64,000 bases of DNA, taken from Gonioctena quinquepunctata (taxonomy: Eukaryota; Arthropoda; Insecta; Coleoptera; Chrysomelidae). The stretch is from the NCBI GenBank assembly GCA_018342105.1, contig JAFIRS010000999.1, forward strand, positions 372,001 through 436,000, read 5' to 3'. The notes below the pieces were generated by a model, which worked only from the letters and a program-made list of their open reading frames with translations, did no database searches and was not told the DNA's origin. Of this stretch, positions 33,020-44,579 are shown in pieces (the stretch's first letter is position 1; each line of letters opens with the position of its first letter). A program made the translations under genes and the position numbers.

Positions 33020-36000
33020 ATTATAGAATGACATATAATTTGTGGGGTGAAGCTTAGACCTAATGAAGTGGAATTCAATGACAAGAAATTTCGTGCAACA
33101 TTGATAGATCACCAACAAATGTCAGTATAGCCCAATCCACGACACCAGAAGTCGTTCTTCTAGTGCGTTTAGAGTGACGCAAAACAAATAACGAAGGGAA
33201 GAGAGATCTGTTTCGATTCCAAAAAAGCCACCATCCGCCCGCAGCTGTTTCATGGTTCCCAATCATCAGAACGGCTTTTTTGAATTCGAACCAAATTTCT
33301 CAGAGTGCTAATACCTACCGGCAAAGATAAAAATGTGAAATGCATGAAATTATAGAAGTGACACCTATAATTTGTGGGGTGAAGCTTAGACCTAATGAAG
33401 TGGGATTCAATGATACGAAATTTCGTGCAACATTGAACGGTCACCAACATATGTCAGTATAGGTCAATCCATGACACCTAGAGTCGTACTTCTAGTGCGT
33501 TCAGACTGACGCAAAACAAATAACGAAGAAAAGGGAGATTTGTTTCGATTCCAAAAAAGCGACCATCCGCCTATAGCTGTCGCATAGTTTCCCAATCATC
33601 AGGACGGCTTGTGATCTTTTTTGAATTCAAACCAAATCTCTCATAGGGCTTATACCTACCGGCAAGGATAAAAATGTGAAATGCACAAAATTATAGAAGT
33701 GACACCTAACATTTGGGGGGTGAAGCTTGGACCTAATGAAGTGGAATTCAATGATACGAAATCTCGTGCAACATTGATAGTTCACCAACAGATGTCAGTA
33801 TAGGCCAATCCACGACACCAAGAGTCGTACTTGTAGTGCGTTCAGAGTAACGCAAAACAAATAACGAAGGGCAGAGAGATTTGTTTCGATTTCAGAAAAG
33901 CCACCATCTGCCTGCAGCTGTTTCATGGATTCTCAATCGTCAGGACCAGATCTCTCAGAGACCGGCAAAGATTGAAATGTGAAATGCACAAAATTATAGA
34001 AGTAACACTTATAATTTGTGTGCTGAAGCTTAGACCTAATGGAGTGGAATTCAATGCCACGAAATTTCGTGCAACATTGATAGGTCACCAACAGATGTCA
34101 ATATAGGTCAATCCACGACAACAAAAGTCGTACTTCTTGTGCGTTCAGAGTAACGCAAAACAAATAACGAAGGAAAGAGAGATTTGTTTCGATTCCAAAA
34201 AAGTCACCATCCGCCTACAGCTGTTACATGGATTCCCAATCATCAGAAAGGCCTGTGGTCTTTTTTGAATTCGAACCAAATCTCTTAGAGTGCTAATACC
34301 TACCGGCAGGGATAAAGATGTGGAATGCACAGAATTATAGAAGTGACACCTATAATTTGTGGGGTGAAGCTTAGACCTCATGAAGTGGAATCAATTGACA
34401 CGAAATTTCGTGCAACATTGATAGGTCACCATCAGATGTCAGTATAGGCCAATCCACGACACCAAAAGTCGTACTTCTAGTGTGTTCAGAGTAACGCAAA
34501 ACAAATAATGAAGGAAATAGAGATTGGTTTCGATTCTCAAGATGCCACCATCCGCCTACAGCTCTTTAATGGTTTCCCAATCATCAGAACGGCTTGTGGT
34601 CTTTTTTGAATTCGAACCAAATCTATCAGAGTGCTAATACCTACCGGCAAGAATAAGAATGTGGAACGCACAAAATTATAGAAGTGACACCTATAATTTG
34701 TGAGGTGAAGCTTAGACCTGATGAAGTGGAATTCAATGACACGAAATTTCGTGCAACATTGATACGTCACCAACAGATATAGGCCAATCCACGACACCGA
34801 AAGTCGCACTCCTAGTTCGTTCAGAGTAACGCAAAACAAATAACGAAGGAAAGAGAGATTTGTTTCGATTCCAAAAAAGCCACATACAGCTGTTTCATGG
34901 TTCCAAATCATCAGGATGGCTTGTGGTCTTTTTTGAATTCGAACCAAATCTCTCAGAGTGCTAATACCTACAGTCAAGGATAAAAATGTGAAATGCACAA
35001 AATTATAGAAGTGACACCTATAATTTGAGGGGTGATGCTCAGACCTAATGAAGTGGAATTCAATGACACGAAATTTCGTGCAACATTGATAGGTCACCAA
35101 CAGATGTCAGTATAGGCCAATTCAAGACATCAAAAGTCGTACTTCTAGTGCGTTCAGAGTAACGCAAAACCAATAACGAAGGAAAGAGAGATTTCTTCCG
35201 AACTCAGGAAAGCCACCATCCGCCTACAGCTGTTTCATGGATTTCCAATCATCAGGAAGGCTTGTGGTTTTTTTGAATTCGAACCCAATCTCTCAGAGTG
35301 CTAATACCTATCGGCAAGGATAAAAATGTGAAATGCACAAAATTATTGAAGTTACACTTATTATTTGTGGGCTGAAGCTGAGACCTAATGGAGTGAGATT
35401 CAATGACACGAAATTTCGTTAAGTCACCAACAGATGTCAGTATATGCCAATCCACGACACCATATGTCGCACTTCTAGTGCGTTCTGAGTAACGCAAAAC
35501 AAATAATGAAGGAAAGGGAGATTTGTTTCGATTCCAAAAAAAGCTGTTTCATGGTTTCTCAATCATCAGGACGGCTTGTGGTCTTTTTTGAATTTGAACC
35601 AAATCTCTCAGAGTGCCTATACCTACCGGCAATGATAAGAATGTGAAATGCACAAAATTATGGAAGTAACACCTATAATTTGTGGGGTGAAGCTTAGTTC
35701 TGATGAAGTGGAATTCAATGACATCAAATTTCGTGCAACATTGATAGGGAAACCATGAAACAGCTAGGCGGATTGTGGCTTTTCTGGAATCGAAACGAAT
35801 CTCTCTTTCCTTCGTAATTTGTTTTGCGGTACTCTGAACGCACTAGAAGTTCGACTTTTGGTGTCATGGATTGGCCTACACTGACATCTGTTGGTGACCT
35901 ATCAATGTTGCACGAAATTTCGTGTCATTGAATTCCACTTCATTAGGTATAAGCTCCCCTCCCCTCCAATTATAGGTGTCACTTCTATAATTTTGTGCAT

Positions 36001-36438
36001 TTCACATTTGTATCCTTGCCGGTAGGTGTTAACACTCTGAGAGATTTGGTTTGGATTCAAAAAAGACCAAAAGCCGTCCTGATGATTGGAAAACCATGAA
36101 AAGCTATAGGCGGATGGGGTTTGTTTTGGAATGGAAGGAAATCTCTCTTTCCTTCGTTTTTGTTGACATCTGTTGGTGACGTTTCAATGATGCACGAAAT
36201 TTCGTGTCATTGAATTCCACTTCATTAGGTCTAAGCTTCACCCCACAAATTATAGGTGTCACTTCTATAATTTTGTAAGTTTCACATTTTTATCCTTTTT
36301 CCTATTATTAGCACTCTGAGAGATCTTGTTCGAATTAAAAAAAGACCACCATCCGACATGATGATTGGAAAACCATGAAACAGCTGTAGGCGGATGGTGG
36401 CTTTTTTGGAATCGAAACAAATGCCTCTTTCCTTTATA
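33020..36438. repeat. 335-bp satellite array with an orientation switch
   Basis: Unit marker ATAATTTGTGGGGTGAAGCT (or variant) recurs at about 33031, 33362, 33702, 34006, 34347, 34689, 35016, 35355 and 35670, spaced 304-342 bases. At about 35747 the array flips and about two units follow in inverse orientation to 36438, where mariner A is inserted. Each unit carries the perfect palindrome CACGAAATTTCGTG (or a one-base variant). Frames of 60-190 codons inside are incidental. The inverted junction makes a potential hairpin of several hundred bp. Confidence 0.95.
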
Positions 36439-36440
36439 TA

Positions 36441-38359
36441 CAGTGCTCGTCTATAGTCCGTTCCTCCCCTACTAATCTTCGAACCACCTGGTATATCACA
36501 ACGAAATTTGGATGGCTTGAATAGGAGACAAAATGCTACTTCTTCATGAAAAAATCACAGCTGAAAGTTTCAAAATGGCGGCTTCGAAACACTTTACTTC
36601 TAAATTCAATTGTTTTAGGAATATTAACGTTTGAAAAGTGACATTCCGCTTTAACATGAAGTATGGATTTTGGTCACTTCCAGTAAAACATTTTGCTAAC
36701 TGAACGTTGTTATTAATTTGTAGTTGAATCTCCTAATTAATTCGACTAAAAGGAGGCGTGAAGAGAGTTTTTAAGGGATGAACAGTACCGCTTACCGGAA
36801 AATCTCGAAGCCTACGAATGTGTTCTGTGAATTCACAATCAAAACAAATTGGTTACCTTGAAAATTATAATCTATTTTTGAATAACACTTTTATTTAACC
36901 CCAACAATTATTTCATCAAGTGTTCAATGTGGCCTCTTCCTAAATCTTGACAATAAAGTGCCCTATTAAAAATAGCTTCTCTCACGTTGATGAAAGTCTG
37001 TTCATCTATTTTCTCACATGTATCTATTATTCTGCGTTCCAACTCTTCTATTGTTTGGCATTCAGTGGTGAAGATTTTCCACAGATACCCCCAAAGGTGT
37101 AAGATCTGCGACCTATCCATCGCCCAGTAAAGTTTGTATCGAGGAACTATCTAGCCATGCGATCGAAATGGGGAGGTGCCTTGTCCTGCTGAAATATGAT
37201 TTCACGATTTTCAAACTCTTCCTGATTGTTTCATACAATTTGTCTTATTCGAAGTTCAATTTCAGTTCCTGAAATATTTCTGTAAAGAACTCCTGTAAGA
37301 TTGCCTCTGATGAAAATCGGTCCAACAACGCGATTTCCCAAAATCCCCGCCCAAACATTCACCTTTTTAGGAAACTGGGTATGTCCCTCTCTAAAAATAT
37401 GCGGATTAGTATCGCCCCTAGTATCGTACATTCTGTTTGTTGACTTTTCCATTAAAAAAAACATGTATTCATCTGCGAAACATACACGTTTTAGGAAGCC
37501 CCGTTCTCCTTCAATTGTTCTTGTTAACCACTCACAAAATGCAACCCCGTGAGAGCATGCAGGATTTGCATTTCATAGGGATGGAACTCCTTATTTTTTT
37601 GGACTCTTTGGACACTTTTTGAACTCACAGGATTCAGCAACTGCAGACGTCCACTGAGTCGGATTGATTACCAATTCAGCAACAATTTCTACCTTTTTTC
37701 TTCTGAAAGAGGAGGTCTTCCTGATTTCGGAGCATCTTTCAGCGTACCAGTTGCTTGGAGCTTATTTGAAAGTTTGCGCAAATATGACCTCAAAATAGTA
37801 TTCTCGGTAAATCTATCATTAAACATACGGACTGCTAGATGATAGTTTCTTCCAGCTTCTCCAAATATCAAAACTGCTTCAAATTTATCGTCTATACTAC
37901 GAGCCATGATCACACTTTTCATAAAAGGATTCAGGCGCTCGAAGGACTATTTGACAGTTAGCAGTTCAGTTTGACAGTAAACAAGATTTTACCGCGACAA
38001 CGATTTTTTCCAATGCAAACTTGATAGAAGCAACATTAGTGTTTTTGATTGGGTGTGAAATGACCAAAATGTCACTTTTCAAACGTTAATATTTCGAAAA
38101 CAATTGAATTTGGGAGTGAAGTGTACCGAAGAGAACTGTTGAAAATCATGAGCAGATTTCGAGAATGGAATAATATACGGGGTTTTCTATTAAGAAAAAT
38201 TATTGAAGATGGCGCTCAGCCGCCAATTTGAAACTTTTAGCTGAGATTTTTTCATGAAAAAGTAGGTTTTTATCTCTTATTTGAGCTCTTCAAATTTCGT
38301 TGCGATATACCAGGTGGTTCAAAAATTAGAAGGGGGCGGCGGACTTTAGACGAGCACTG
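36441..38359 (-). mobile_element. Mariner A, Tc1/mariner transposon
   Basis: Ends are CAGTGCTCGTCTATAGTCCG and its inverse ...GGACTTTAGACGAGCACTG, flanked by TA on both sides. Inverted repeats extend about 240-300 bp inward. The right arm has about 110 extra bases relative to the left. The element sits at the right edge of the satellite array, apparently inserted in a TATATA site. Confidence 0.85.
36908..37922 (-). pseudogene. Mariner A transposase, internally deleted
   Basis: The N-terminal helix-turn-helix part is MARSIDDKFEAVLIFGEAGR to APKSGRPPLSEEKR (37907-37689). The core has RGDTNPHIFREGHTQFPKKV and NVWAGILGN, then FQQDKAPPHF (second catalytic Asp). Just after GRWIGRR the expected SPDLTPLDFFLWG stretch is shortened to DLTPL-GYLW, removing the third catalytic Asp. 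Several frameshifts and stops. Tail ELERRIIDTCEKID...GHIEHLMK. Inactive. Confidence 0.8.
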
Positions 38360-38386
38360 TATATAAGCTAATGATATAAAGAGGTA

Positions 38387-38767
38387 TCATTCATTTGTTT
38401 GTATGTAGGGGGTATTCTCTGAACCGATTTTCGAATTTTCAATTCGAAATCTCGATATCTGTAAATTAAGTCCGAAGAAAAAGCCCTGCTTGGCTGCTTT
38501 ATTGACGTGCGCTAACCAATGTGTAAATACCGGCACCCACTTATCTAGGAGATACTGCGTGATTTTTCCCAATATGTTCGAGAAGAACTCCAACTCCAGA
38601 ATAATTGGGTACAAAAAACGATAAAACACTTTTTGACGAATAGCAGAGAGTTCACTGATTTCATCTTCTGCTTTGATTTTGATGTCTTTCCAGCTAGCAG
38701 CAACGGCGGATTTTCCATAAGCCAAACGAGGCACGTGCCTAGGAGCCCGAGGTGACAAAGGGCGCAC
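38387..38767 (-). CDS. Unassigned 126-codon open frame, possibly hAT-related
   Basis: Starts MRPLSPRAPRHVPRLAYGKS and has an amphipathic EDEISELSAIRQKVFYRF segment. The 5' part is GC-rich and contains GCTCCTAGGCACGTGCCTCG, similar in style to the hAT-like end at 43680-43758. It may therefore be read-through of a transposon end. No domain is recognised and I see no host-gene evidence. Confidence 0.2.
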   Translation of the reverse strand: MRPLSPRAPRHVPRLAYGKSAVAASWKDIKIKAEDEISELSAIRQKVFYRFLYPIILELEFFSNILGKITQYLLDKWVPVFTHWLAHVNKAAKQGFFFGLNLQISRFRIENSKIGSENTPYIQTNE

Positions 38768-38869
38768 ACGGAAGTTCTCAGAAGAAAAAAAATTTAAGTA
38801 AGTACCTACTTACAGAAAAACTCATGTGCGGTCGTGGGAACCCCGTCAGGAACGGAGTTCCTTACCCTT

Positions 38870-39260
38870 TTTTATCTCTTTCGATATTCTTTTTGACGCT
38901 CAGAATATGATTTCACAATTGTCTCTCGGTAATGTTTTCAAATAGTAAATAGTTGATAGTGAATTCTCGAATCACATGTATATTAAACGTTTGTAAACAG
39001 TGAATAGTTGTATCAAGTTATACAATTTTATTAACTTACTTTTCTAAGTTTGTATTACACATACTATCTGCGCTTTAGATTTCTCGTATCTTCCTTGCAA
39101 AATTTCAATAATGAGACAATATAAGTCACGTATGATTTAAAACAAATAAAAAATATATTTTCTACTTTGCTCCAAAATCTTACATGGGAAATAGAAATAT
39201 TCAATTCCACAACGCTAGTATGCTACAAATACCAAATACACGAATGATTTCAGAAACCAA
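38870..39260. other. Unassigned AT-rich DNA
   Basis: No feature recognised between the open frame at 38.4-38.8 kb and the tRNA-like repeat. Confidence 0.4.
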
Positions 39261-39267
39261 ACGGAGC

Positions 39268-39328
39268 AGCCGTTAAACGAGGGACTACCAAGCCAGAGGT
39301 CCAGGGTTCAATCCCCAACACGACCATT
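39268..39328 (+). pseudogene. Degenerate tRNA-derived sequence
   Basis: Contains CAGCCGTTAAACGAGGGACT, resembling a type II (Ser/Leu) D-arm and anticodon stem, then GGTCCAGGGTTCAATCCCC (B box) and ACACGACC at the 3' end. The 5' acceptor strand that should pair with CACGACC is absent. An A/T-rich tail follows. Either a tRNA pseudogene or a SINE head. Confidence 0.4.
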
Positions 39329-39724
39329 TTTTAAATTTATTTATATTTTATGTAAGCTGTTAGTACTAACATTTTAAACACATTTCATTCGGTTACTCGA
39401 TTGGCCAGGTTTTCTTCAACTCCGAATGTAATTCGATATGAATATTTAGATTGTTTATATTTGTATATTTTCGTCACGAAAAAAAAAGCGTTATGTATGC
39501 TCCCTCTATGGTTCCAAATGATCCAATAAATCAATTAATATCGCGGTAGCAGAATATGTTGCCATCAATCTCATGTGTCCACCATTTCATTCTTTTTTTC
39601 TCAATATTTTTCTCTTTGAAAGTTGACGTTTTCTATTCTATTACATTCAATTGTCATTATACCATGCGATACTATACCAATATATCCTTTTTCCAAACTC
39701 ATCCGTCACAGTAAAAGATGTTTT

Positions 39725-40385
39725 TAACCGACAAACCAAAAAGAAAGAGGTTATCTAGTCGACGCGTATAATTTTTTATGTATGACCACGCATAACTTTC
39801 TAGTGAGACGTCCGATTCTGATAGAGTGTACTTCGGAGTTGGTCTCATTTGAATTCAAAAGCTGAAATCCACCCCTAAGGGTATCAAAATGAAGGATATT
39901 GATCACTCACCCTCTGAATTCATGTCCGTTAAGCGATTCTATCCGGCATAACTTTGTACTGGGCTCTTCGATTCGGATGATTCTTTTTTAATTAGATAGG
40001 GTATACCTCATAGTTGATCACTTTTGGATTTCGAATGGAATTATCCACCCTTACGGGTAGAAAAATAGGGGATAATTGATTTTTTACTTGTGAACATTGG
40101 CACACATATGTAGTTGACAATGACAGATCGCTACTGTCATTATTTTTGTTCTCCTACATCCGTCACAATCATTATATTGTATGAGAGGATAGAATGTTAT
40201 ACGAAGTGATGAAATAAACTAACCAGAACAACAAAAATAATAACTGTTTGTTTGGCGCCGACTCAAAATTAGTTATTTACATTAGTTTAGGAGCTTAGTT
40301 ATTAAAACTAAAGAGGTTTATTAAATTTTTTACTTTTAAGTTCCGTATTTCGTTGGTTTAATTTTTTGTTAAAAAGTTTTTATAT
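39725..40385 (+). repeat. Dispersed repeat, copy 1 (blocks A and B)
   Basis: Block A (39725-40115) holds two tandem about 165-bp subunits, each with CATAACTTT..., TTCGGATGATTCTTTTT-like and TAGGGTATAC motifs. Block B (40250-40385) starts TTGGCGCCGACTCAAAATTA and ends GTTAAAAAG. The same blocks recur at 48180-48790 (A in same sense, B reversed) and B alone at 50725-50865. Unclassified family. Confidence 0.8.
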
Positions 40386-41145
40386 TCCTGATAATACTAT
40401 TGTTCGTTATTTTATATTATATCAAATTGACGTGCCACATATTCAATGTAAACCATTGATCCAACTTCGGCATACAAGAAACATAAGAAATTATGTCCAA
40501 AAAAGGATATAATCATCTAAACACACGTTAAATGAAAATATAAAAGAAACAAAAATATCTTCCACGTATTACCATTCAACGAAAATACCCGACTTGTATT
40601 TGCATAGATATCCTACCGCTCATGTATAATTTAAAATTTCCCGCAAGCAGTTCGAATGGTTTCGTACACCTTTGGAATCGTATAAGCAAGGGCTAGTCGC
40701 TTGTCACACAGACTCGTATATAATGGAAATAGAGAGAGAGAGAGAGAAAGTCACTTGGAAGGGGCTTAATGTTTTTTTCTTACGTGACGTTCCAAAAATT
40801 ATGCTATAGAGATGTAGAGCATCCAAAGCGCGCCATGTCTACTTGATTACTCCTACATCGCCCGATTCCATAAGATAAATTGGTAAGATGGAATTGCAAT
40901 GATGCGCGACGTTGCTTGTCGTCGCAAATGTCCGGGTGGCGTGATTTTGGTTCTGACTCATTGGAGCATCGCGCGCGCCGTCAGTCATCAGTTACGCGCA
41001 CTTCCATTGTTCACGTTCTCGCAGCGTTTTTTTTTGAGTATGTTACGTTTAAGTATTCAAGAAAGTGAGTGCATTGAAGAAAAAACCTAGTGGTGCAGCA
41101 TCTAAAACATGATTGTTTTCATATGTTAAATATTAAATCATACGT
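40386..41145. other. Unassigned DNA with short GA repeat
   Basis: A (GA)n run at about 40731-40745 and a locally GC-rich stretch with GCGCGC near 40970. No convincing gene. Confidence 0.4.
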
Positions 41146-41148
41146 ATA

Positions 41149-43492
41149 TAGAGTGATTCAAAAGTACTTTGACAAACTCCAGGAGGTGATTTCTCACAAT
41201 ATTCTAATGTGAATTGTCCAAATAAATATATATCCGGAAACGCTTCGTTTCCAAGATACAGGGTGCTGAAGTTTTATTTTTATTTTCGTTTTTTTCAAAT
41301 AACTTTCGAAATACTGACTTTAATCAAACGAAAATTGGTTTTGAGAGGTTTTTTGTGGTGTTAAATTCGAACTTGATGTTATTATCGCTCTTACTCGTAG
41401 GCGGCGCCACCTACACATCTTTCTCTTTTTTGAAGATTCATAACTTTTTTGAGCGTACTTCCAGCACATTTTTCAGTGAAACAATCAATTCCTCTATCAC
41501 ATCTACGCAAAAAAATTACCCCTGTTACAAGTCGCTATAAGCAACCGTTTTCTAGATATTTGGACTTGAACAGTTCAAGTCACTTATTTGATTATCGATG
41601 CGTGTTGAAGTTATTACCCTTATTTCGCATTTTTCACAAGAATGCTTGGGAAATGAATTTTACGTTTAAGTAAGTAGTTTTGGTAATTACATATTATGTG
41701 ACAGTTAAACGTTTCGTTGTTTTGTTGAAGTTTCTGTAAGTTTTAAAACACTAATTTTGAGAAAAATTATTTTTTAAACAATACTGCTCATTTAGCCGAT
41801 ATGCATTTCGTTTATGGCCTTGCTTGGCAATGCGCGCGAAGCAAGACGTATTTACCAGGAGCGATTTCCTAATCGAGAACTGCCTTCAGCTCCAACATTT
41901 ACCAGTCTCCACCGACGTTAGGCAGAAACAGGTGGCTTTAAGAGGGCAGCTGACATTATTGGAAGACCACGAGCAGTCCTAACTACAGAATTAGAAGAAG
42001 CTGTTTTGAACGCTCTCGAGGAGAATCCAGAAATAAGTACAAGAATAATTGCTGAAGCTCTCAACTCCACTCAGTCCACAGTTTGGAGAATTATCCACGA
42101 TCAACAATTTTATCCATACCATATTCAAAGGGTACAAGCTCTCTTACCACGAGACTTTCCCCAACGCAATTACTATGTGTCAGTGGTTTTTGAGAAAATT
42201 GGCTGGAAATATTCAATTTTTAAGATATGTACTCTCCACGGACGAGGCAAACTTCGACCGAAATGCTAGCACAAACTTCCATAACACCTATGTTTGGGCC
42301 CTGAAAATTCCGCACGCAGTTAGTGAAAGACATTATCAGTATCCATTTTCTGTAAATGTATGGGCGGTAATAATTGATAATTACTTGATAGGTCCTTTCT
42401 TTCTTCCGTTCCGACTGAATGGCGCAACTTACAGAAACTTTTCAGAAAAGGAATTGCTGGGACTACTTCAGAATGTACCATTAGAAATTCGTATCCGCAT
42501 GTGGTTTATGCATGATGGGGATCCGGCCCATTTTAGCTTTGTAGCCAGCGAATTCCTTTTTATCTCAATCGATGGATCGGTAGGGGTGTAGAAGAACTTA
42601 ACCAGGCGTGGGCACCAAGGTCCGCAGATCTAAACCCGCTAGATTTTTATTTTTGGAAACATTTGAAGTCACTAGTTCATAAAACTCCACTAGCGAACGA
42701 GGAAGATCTGAGAAACCGCCTGTGAAACAATAAGAAACACACCAATAATTTTTGAGCCGGTACATGATTCAATGACTAGAAAACTGAATGCCTGTATCTT
42801 AGCTGAAGGTAGACACTTCTGAAAATTTATTTAAATACAATCTAGTTTCCTTTATTTTATTTTATTTTACATACTTATTCAAAATTTCTTGAAATAAAAT
42901 ATTGATATTTCTTGCAAATTTTATTAGATTTTGCACCCTTGATACAGAAATAACTATTTCAAACGAGTAAAAATAAATAGAATAGGTGGCGCCCCCTACA
43001 AAAAACCAAAACTACTCAAACGTCAAATTAATTTACAAAGCATTCTTGTGAAAAATCCAAAATAATGGTAATAACTTCAACACGCATCGATTATCAAATA
43101 ATAGACTTGAAATTTTCAAGTCCAAATATCTAGAAAGCGGTTGCTTATAGCGACTTGTAACAAGGGTACCTTTTTTACGTATATATGATGGAGGAATTGA
43201 TTTTTTCTCTGGAAAATGAGCTAGAAGTACCCTAAAATAAGTTATGAATCTTCAAAAAAGAAAAAGACGTGTAGGTGGCGCCCCCTACGAGTAAGAGCAA
43301 TAATAACATCAATTTTTGTTCAATTAGGGTCAGTTTTCACGAAGTTATTTGAAACAATTGAAAATAAAACTTTAACACCCTGTATCTTGGAAACGAAGCG
43401 TTTCCGGACATATATTTATTTGGACCAATCATATTAGAATATAGTGAGAAATCACCTCCTGAAGTTTGTCACAGTACTTTTGAATCACCCTG
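41149..43492 (+). mobile_element. Mariner B, with about 520-bp inverted ends
   Basis: Right end reads ...TTTTGAATCACCCTG before TA. The left end is its inverse with two changes (TAGAGTGATTCAAAAGTAC after TA at 41147-41148). Inverted repeats run 41149-41665 against 42960-43492, including the shared GTAGGCGGCGCCACCTACAC-like and CGATGCGTGTTGAAGTTATT blocks. About 55% of the element is therefore terminal inverted repeat. Confidence 0.85.
41800..42725 (+). pseudogene. Mariner B transposase, frameshifted
   Basis: N-terminus in pieces: ARRIYQERFPNRELPSAPTF then a stop, AETGGFKRAADI. Helix-turn-helix region NALEENPEISTRIIAEALNS to STVWRIIHDQQFYPYHIQRV. After a frameshift at about 42170: VLSTDEANFDR (first Asp), YPFSVNVWAVIIDNYLIGPF, MWFMHDGDPAHFS (second Asp). 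After another shift at about 42560: RWIGRGVEELNQAWAPRSAD then LNPLDFYFWKHLK (third Asp). Catalytic residues survive, but at least two shifts and stops kill it. Confidence 0.8.
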
Positions 43493-43499
43493 TATAATA

Positions 43500-43675
43500 A
43501 TGATAAAAAACATTCATCTGCAAATTGTTTACTATATTCACTACACATCTGTTCCACGAAGGGGAAGGCACAGAGACTACGAATTTCGACATTCGATCCC
43601 TCTTGCTTTCTTCACGTTCATCACATTTTTTATTTGCGCCCACTTATTGATGGTATTCGGGTCCAAGCCAACCTA
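43500..43675. other. Unassigned DNA
   Basis: Short unremarkable interval between mariner B and the hAT-like end. Confidence 0.4.
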
Positions 43676-43679
43676 ATTA

Positions 43680-43758
43680 TTTTGTAAAATATATGGCCAC
43701 CAGAGGGGCACCTATGAGGTGCTAGCCTAGGGCGCTCTCGACATTTAATCCGCCTCTG
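43680..43758 (-). mobile_element. hAT-like terminal sequence
   Basis: On the minus strand the block begins CAGAGGCGGATTAA, then GCGCCCTAGGCTAGCACCTC and GGTGCCCCTCTGG. CAGAGGCGGATTAA followed by a GC-rich G/C-paired stretch resembles the termini of a widespread group of hAT elements. The opposite terminus was not found, so this may be one end of an element extending leftward and disrupted by mariner B. Confidence 0.35.
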
Positions 43759-43759
43759 G

Positions 43760-44575
43760 CTGGCAGCACATACAATATAGCTGTATCATCAGTATCCTGA
43801 CGCAATATACCATCAATGTTTATTGTGAAGTGGAAGTTATTGAGTTTTTATGTGGTTTTTCAAACCCAATTTGGTGAAAATCATATTATAATGAAGTTTT
43901 TCACTTTCATCACATCACCCTATATAAAACAGTATTGAATCATTCGTAATAGACGCCCATTCAAAAACGAACAAATATTTGCCTGCACCTGTAATCAGGG
44001 TTTCGAGAGGAGACATTTTCAATTGAGCTTTGTTTCATTGTGGAATATTGTTCCCAATGAAGAGGACTCGACGTTCAACTGCATCACATTGTTCTTTGTA
44101 TGGAAGGCTCTTTGTATGATTATCTTGATGAAATGGAAAACAAAATGCATGCCATATACAGGGTATGAAGGGAATCATTAGACCCTCTCTCCGAATGATG
44201 AACCTTCTGGGTTTTCTGATTTTCCTGAAATCCCAGTATTTTATTGTTTATGATAAGGGTGAATGTACGATATTACTCCTCTTCTACAAATAAAAAAATG
44301 CTCGTCATCTGAAGATCTTATGAAATGTAGACCAAAAAATGTATCACTAGAGCTTCAATTATTACTGCGAATTCGGTTTTTAATTGAAGCTAGGTATTCT
44401 GAGAGAAAATTTCACACCGAAATATATTATTGAAAAAATACTAGGATAATGACGGTTTTTGATGGCTTTGGAATTCAAATAGAATGCTTTTTATGGTAAT
44501 TCAAGAGGATAATTTTTTTCATAAATGTCATTTTTCATGTGAGTGGTGTCAAAAGTAAAAAGTATATTATAGTGT
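43760..44575. other. Unassigned AT-rich DNA upstream of Crypton
   Basis: No recognisable feature. It may include the 5' untranslated part of the Crypton-like element. Confidence 0.4.
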
Positions 44576-44579
44576 TTTT

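Noticed and set aside
34560..34600. Inverse-strand CTGATGATTGGGAAACC in satellite units
   Set aside because: Only four bases separate CTGATGA from GAAA, leaving no stem II.
34537..35100. 187-codon minus-strand frame
   Set aside because: It is read-through of two satellite units. The same peptide recurs with each unit and is broken in most.
33040..36420. Possible hammerhead in each satellite unit (CTGATGAAGTGG...CACGAAATTTCG)
   Set aside because: Most units have CTAATGA, which destroys the essential G of the core. Stem II does not pair from the required first position. The GAAA lies in a simple palindrome.
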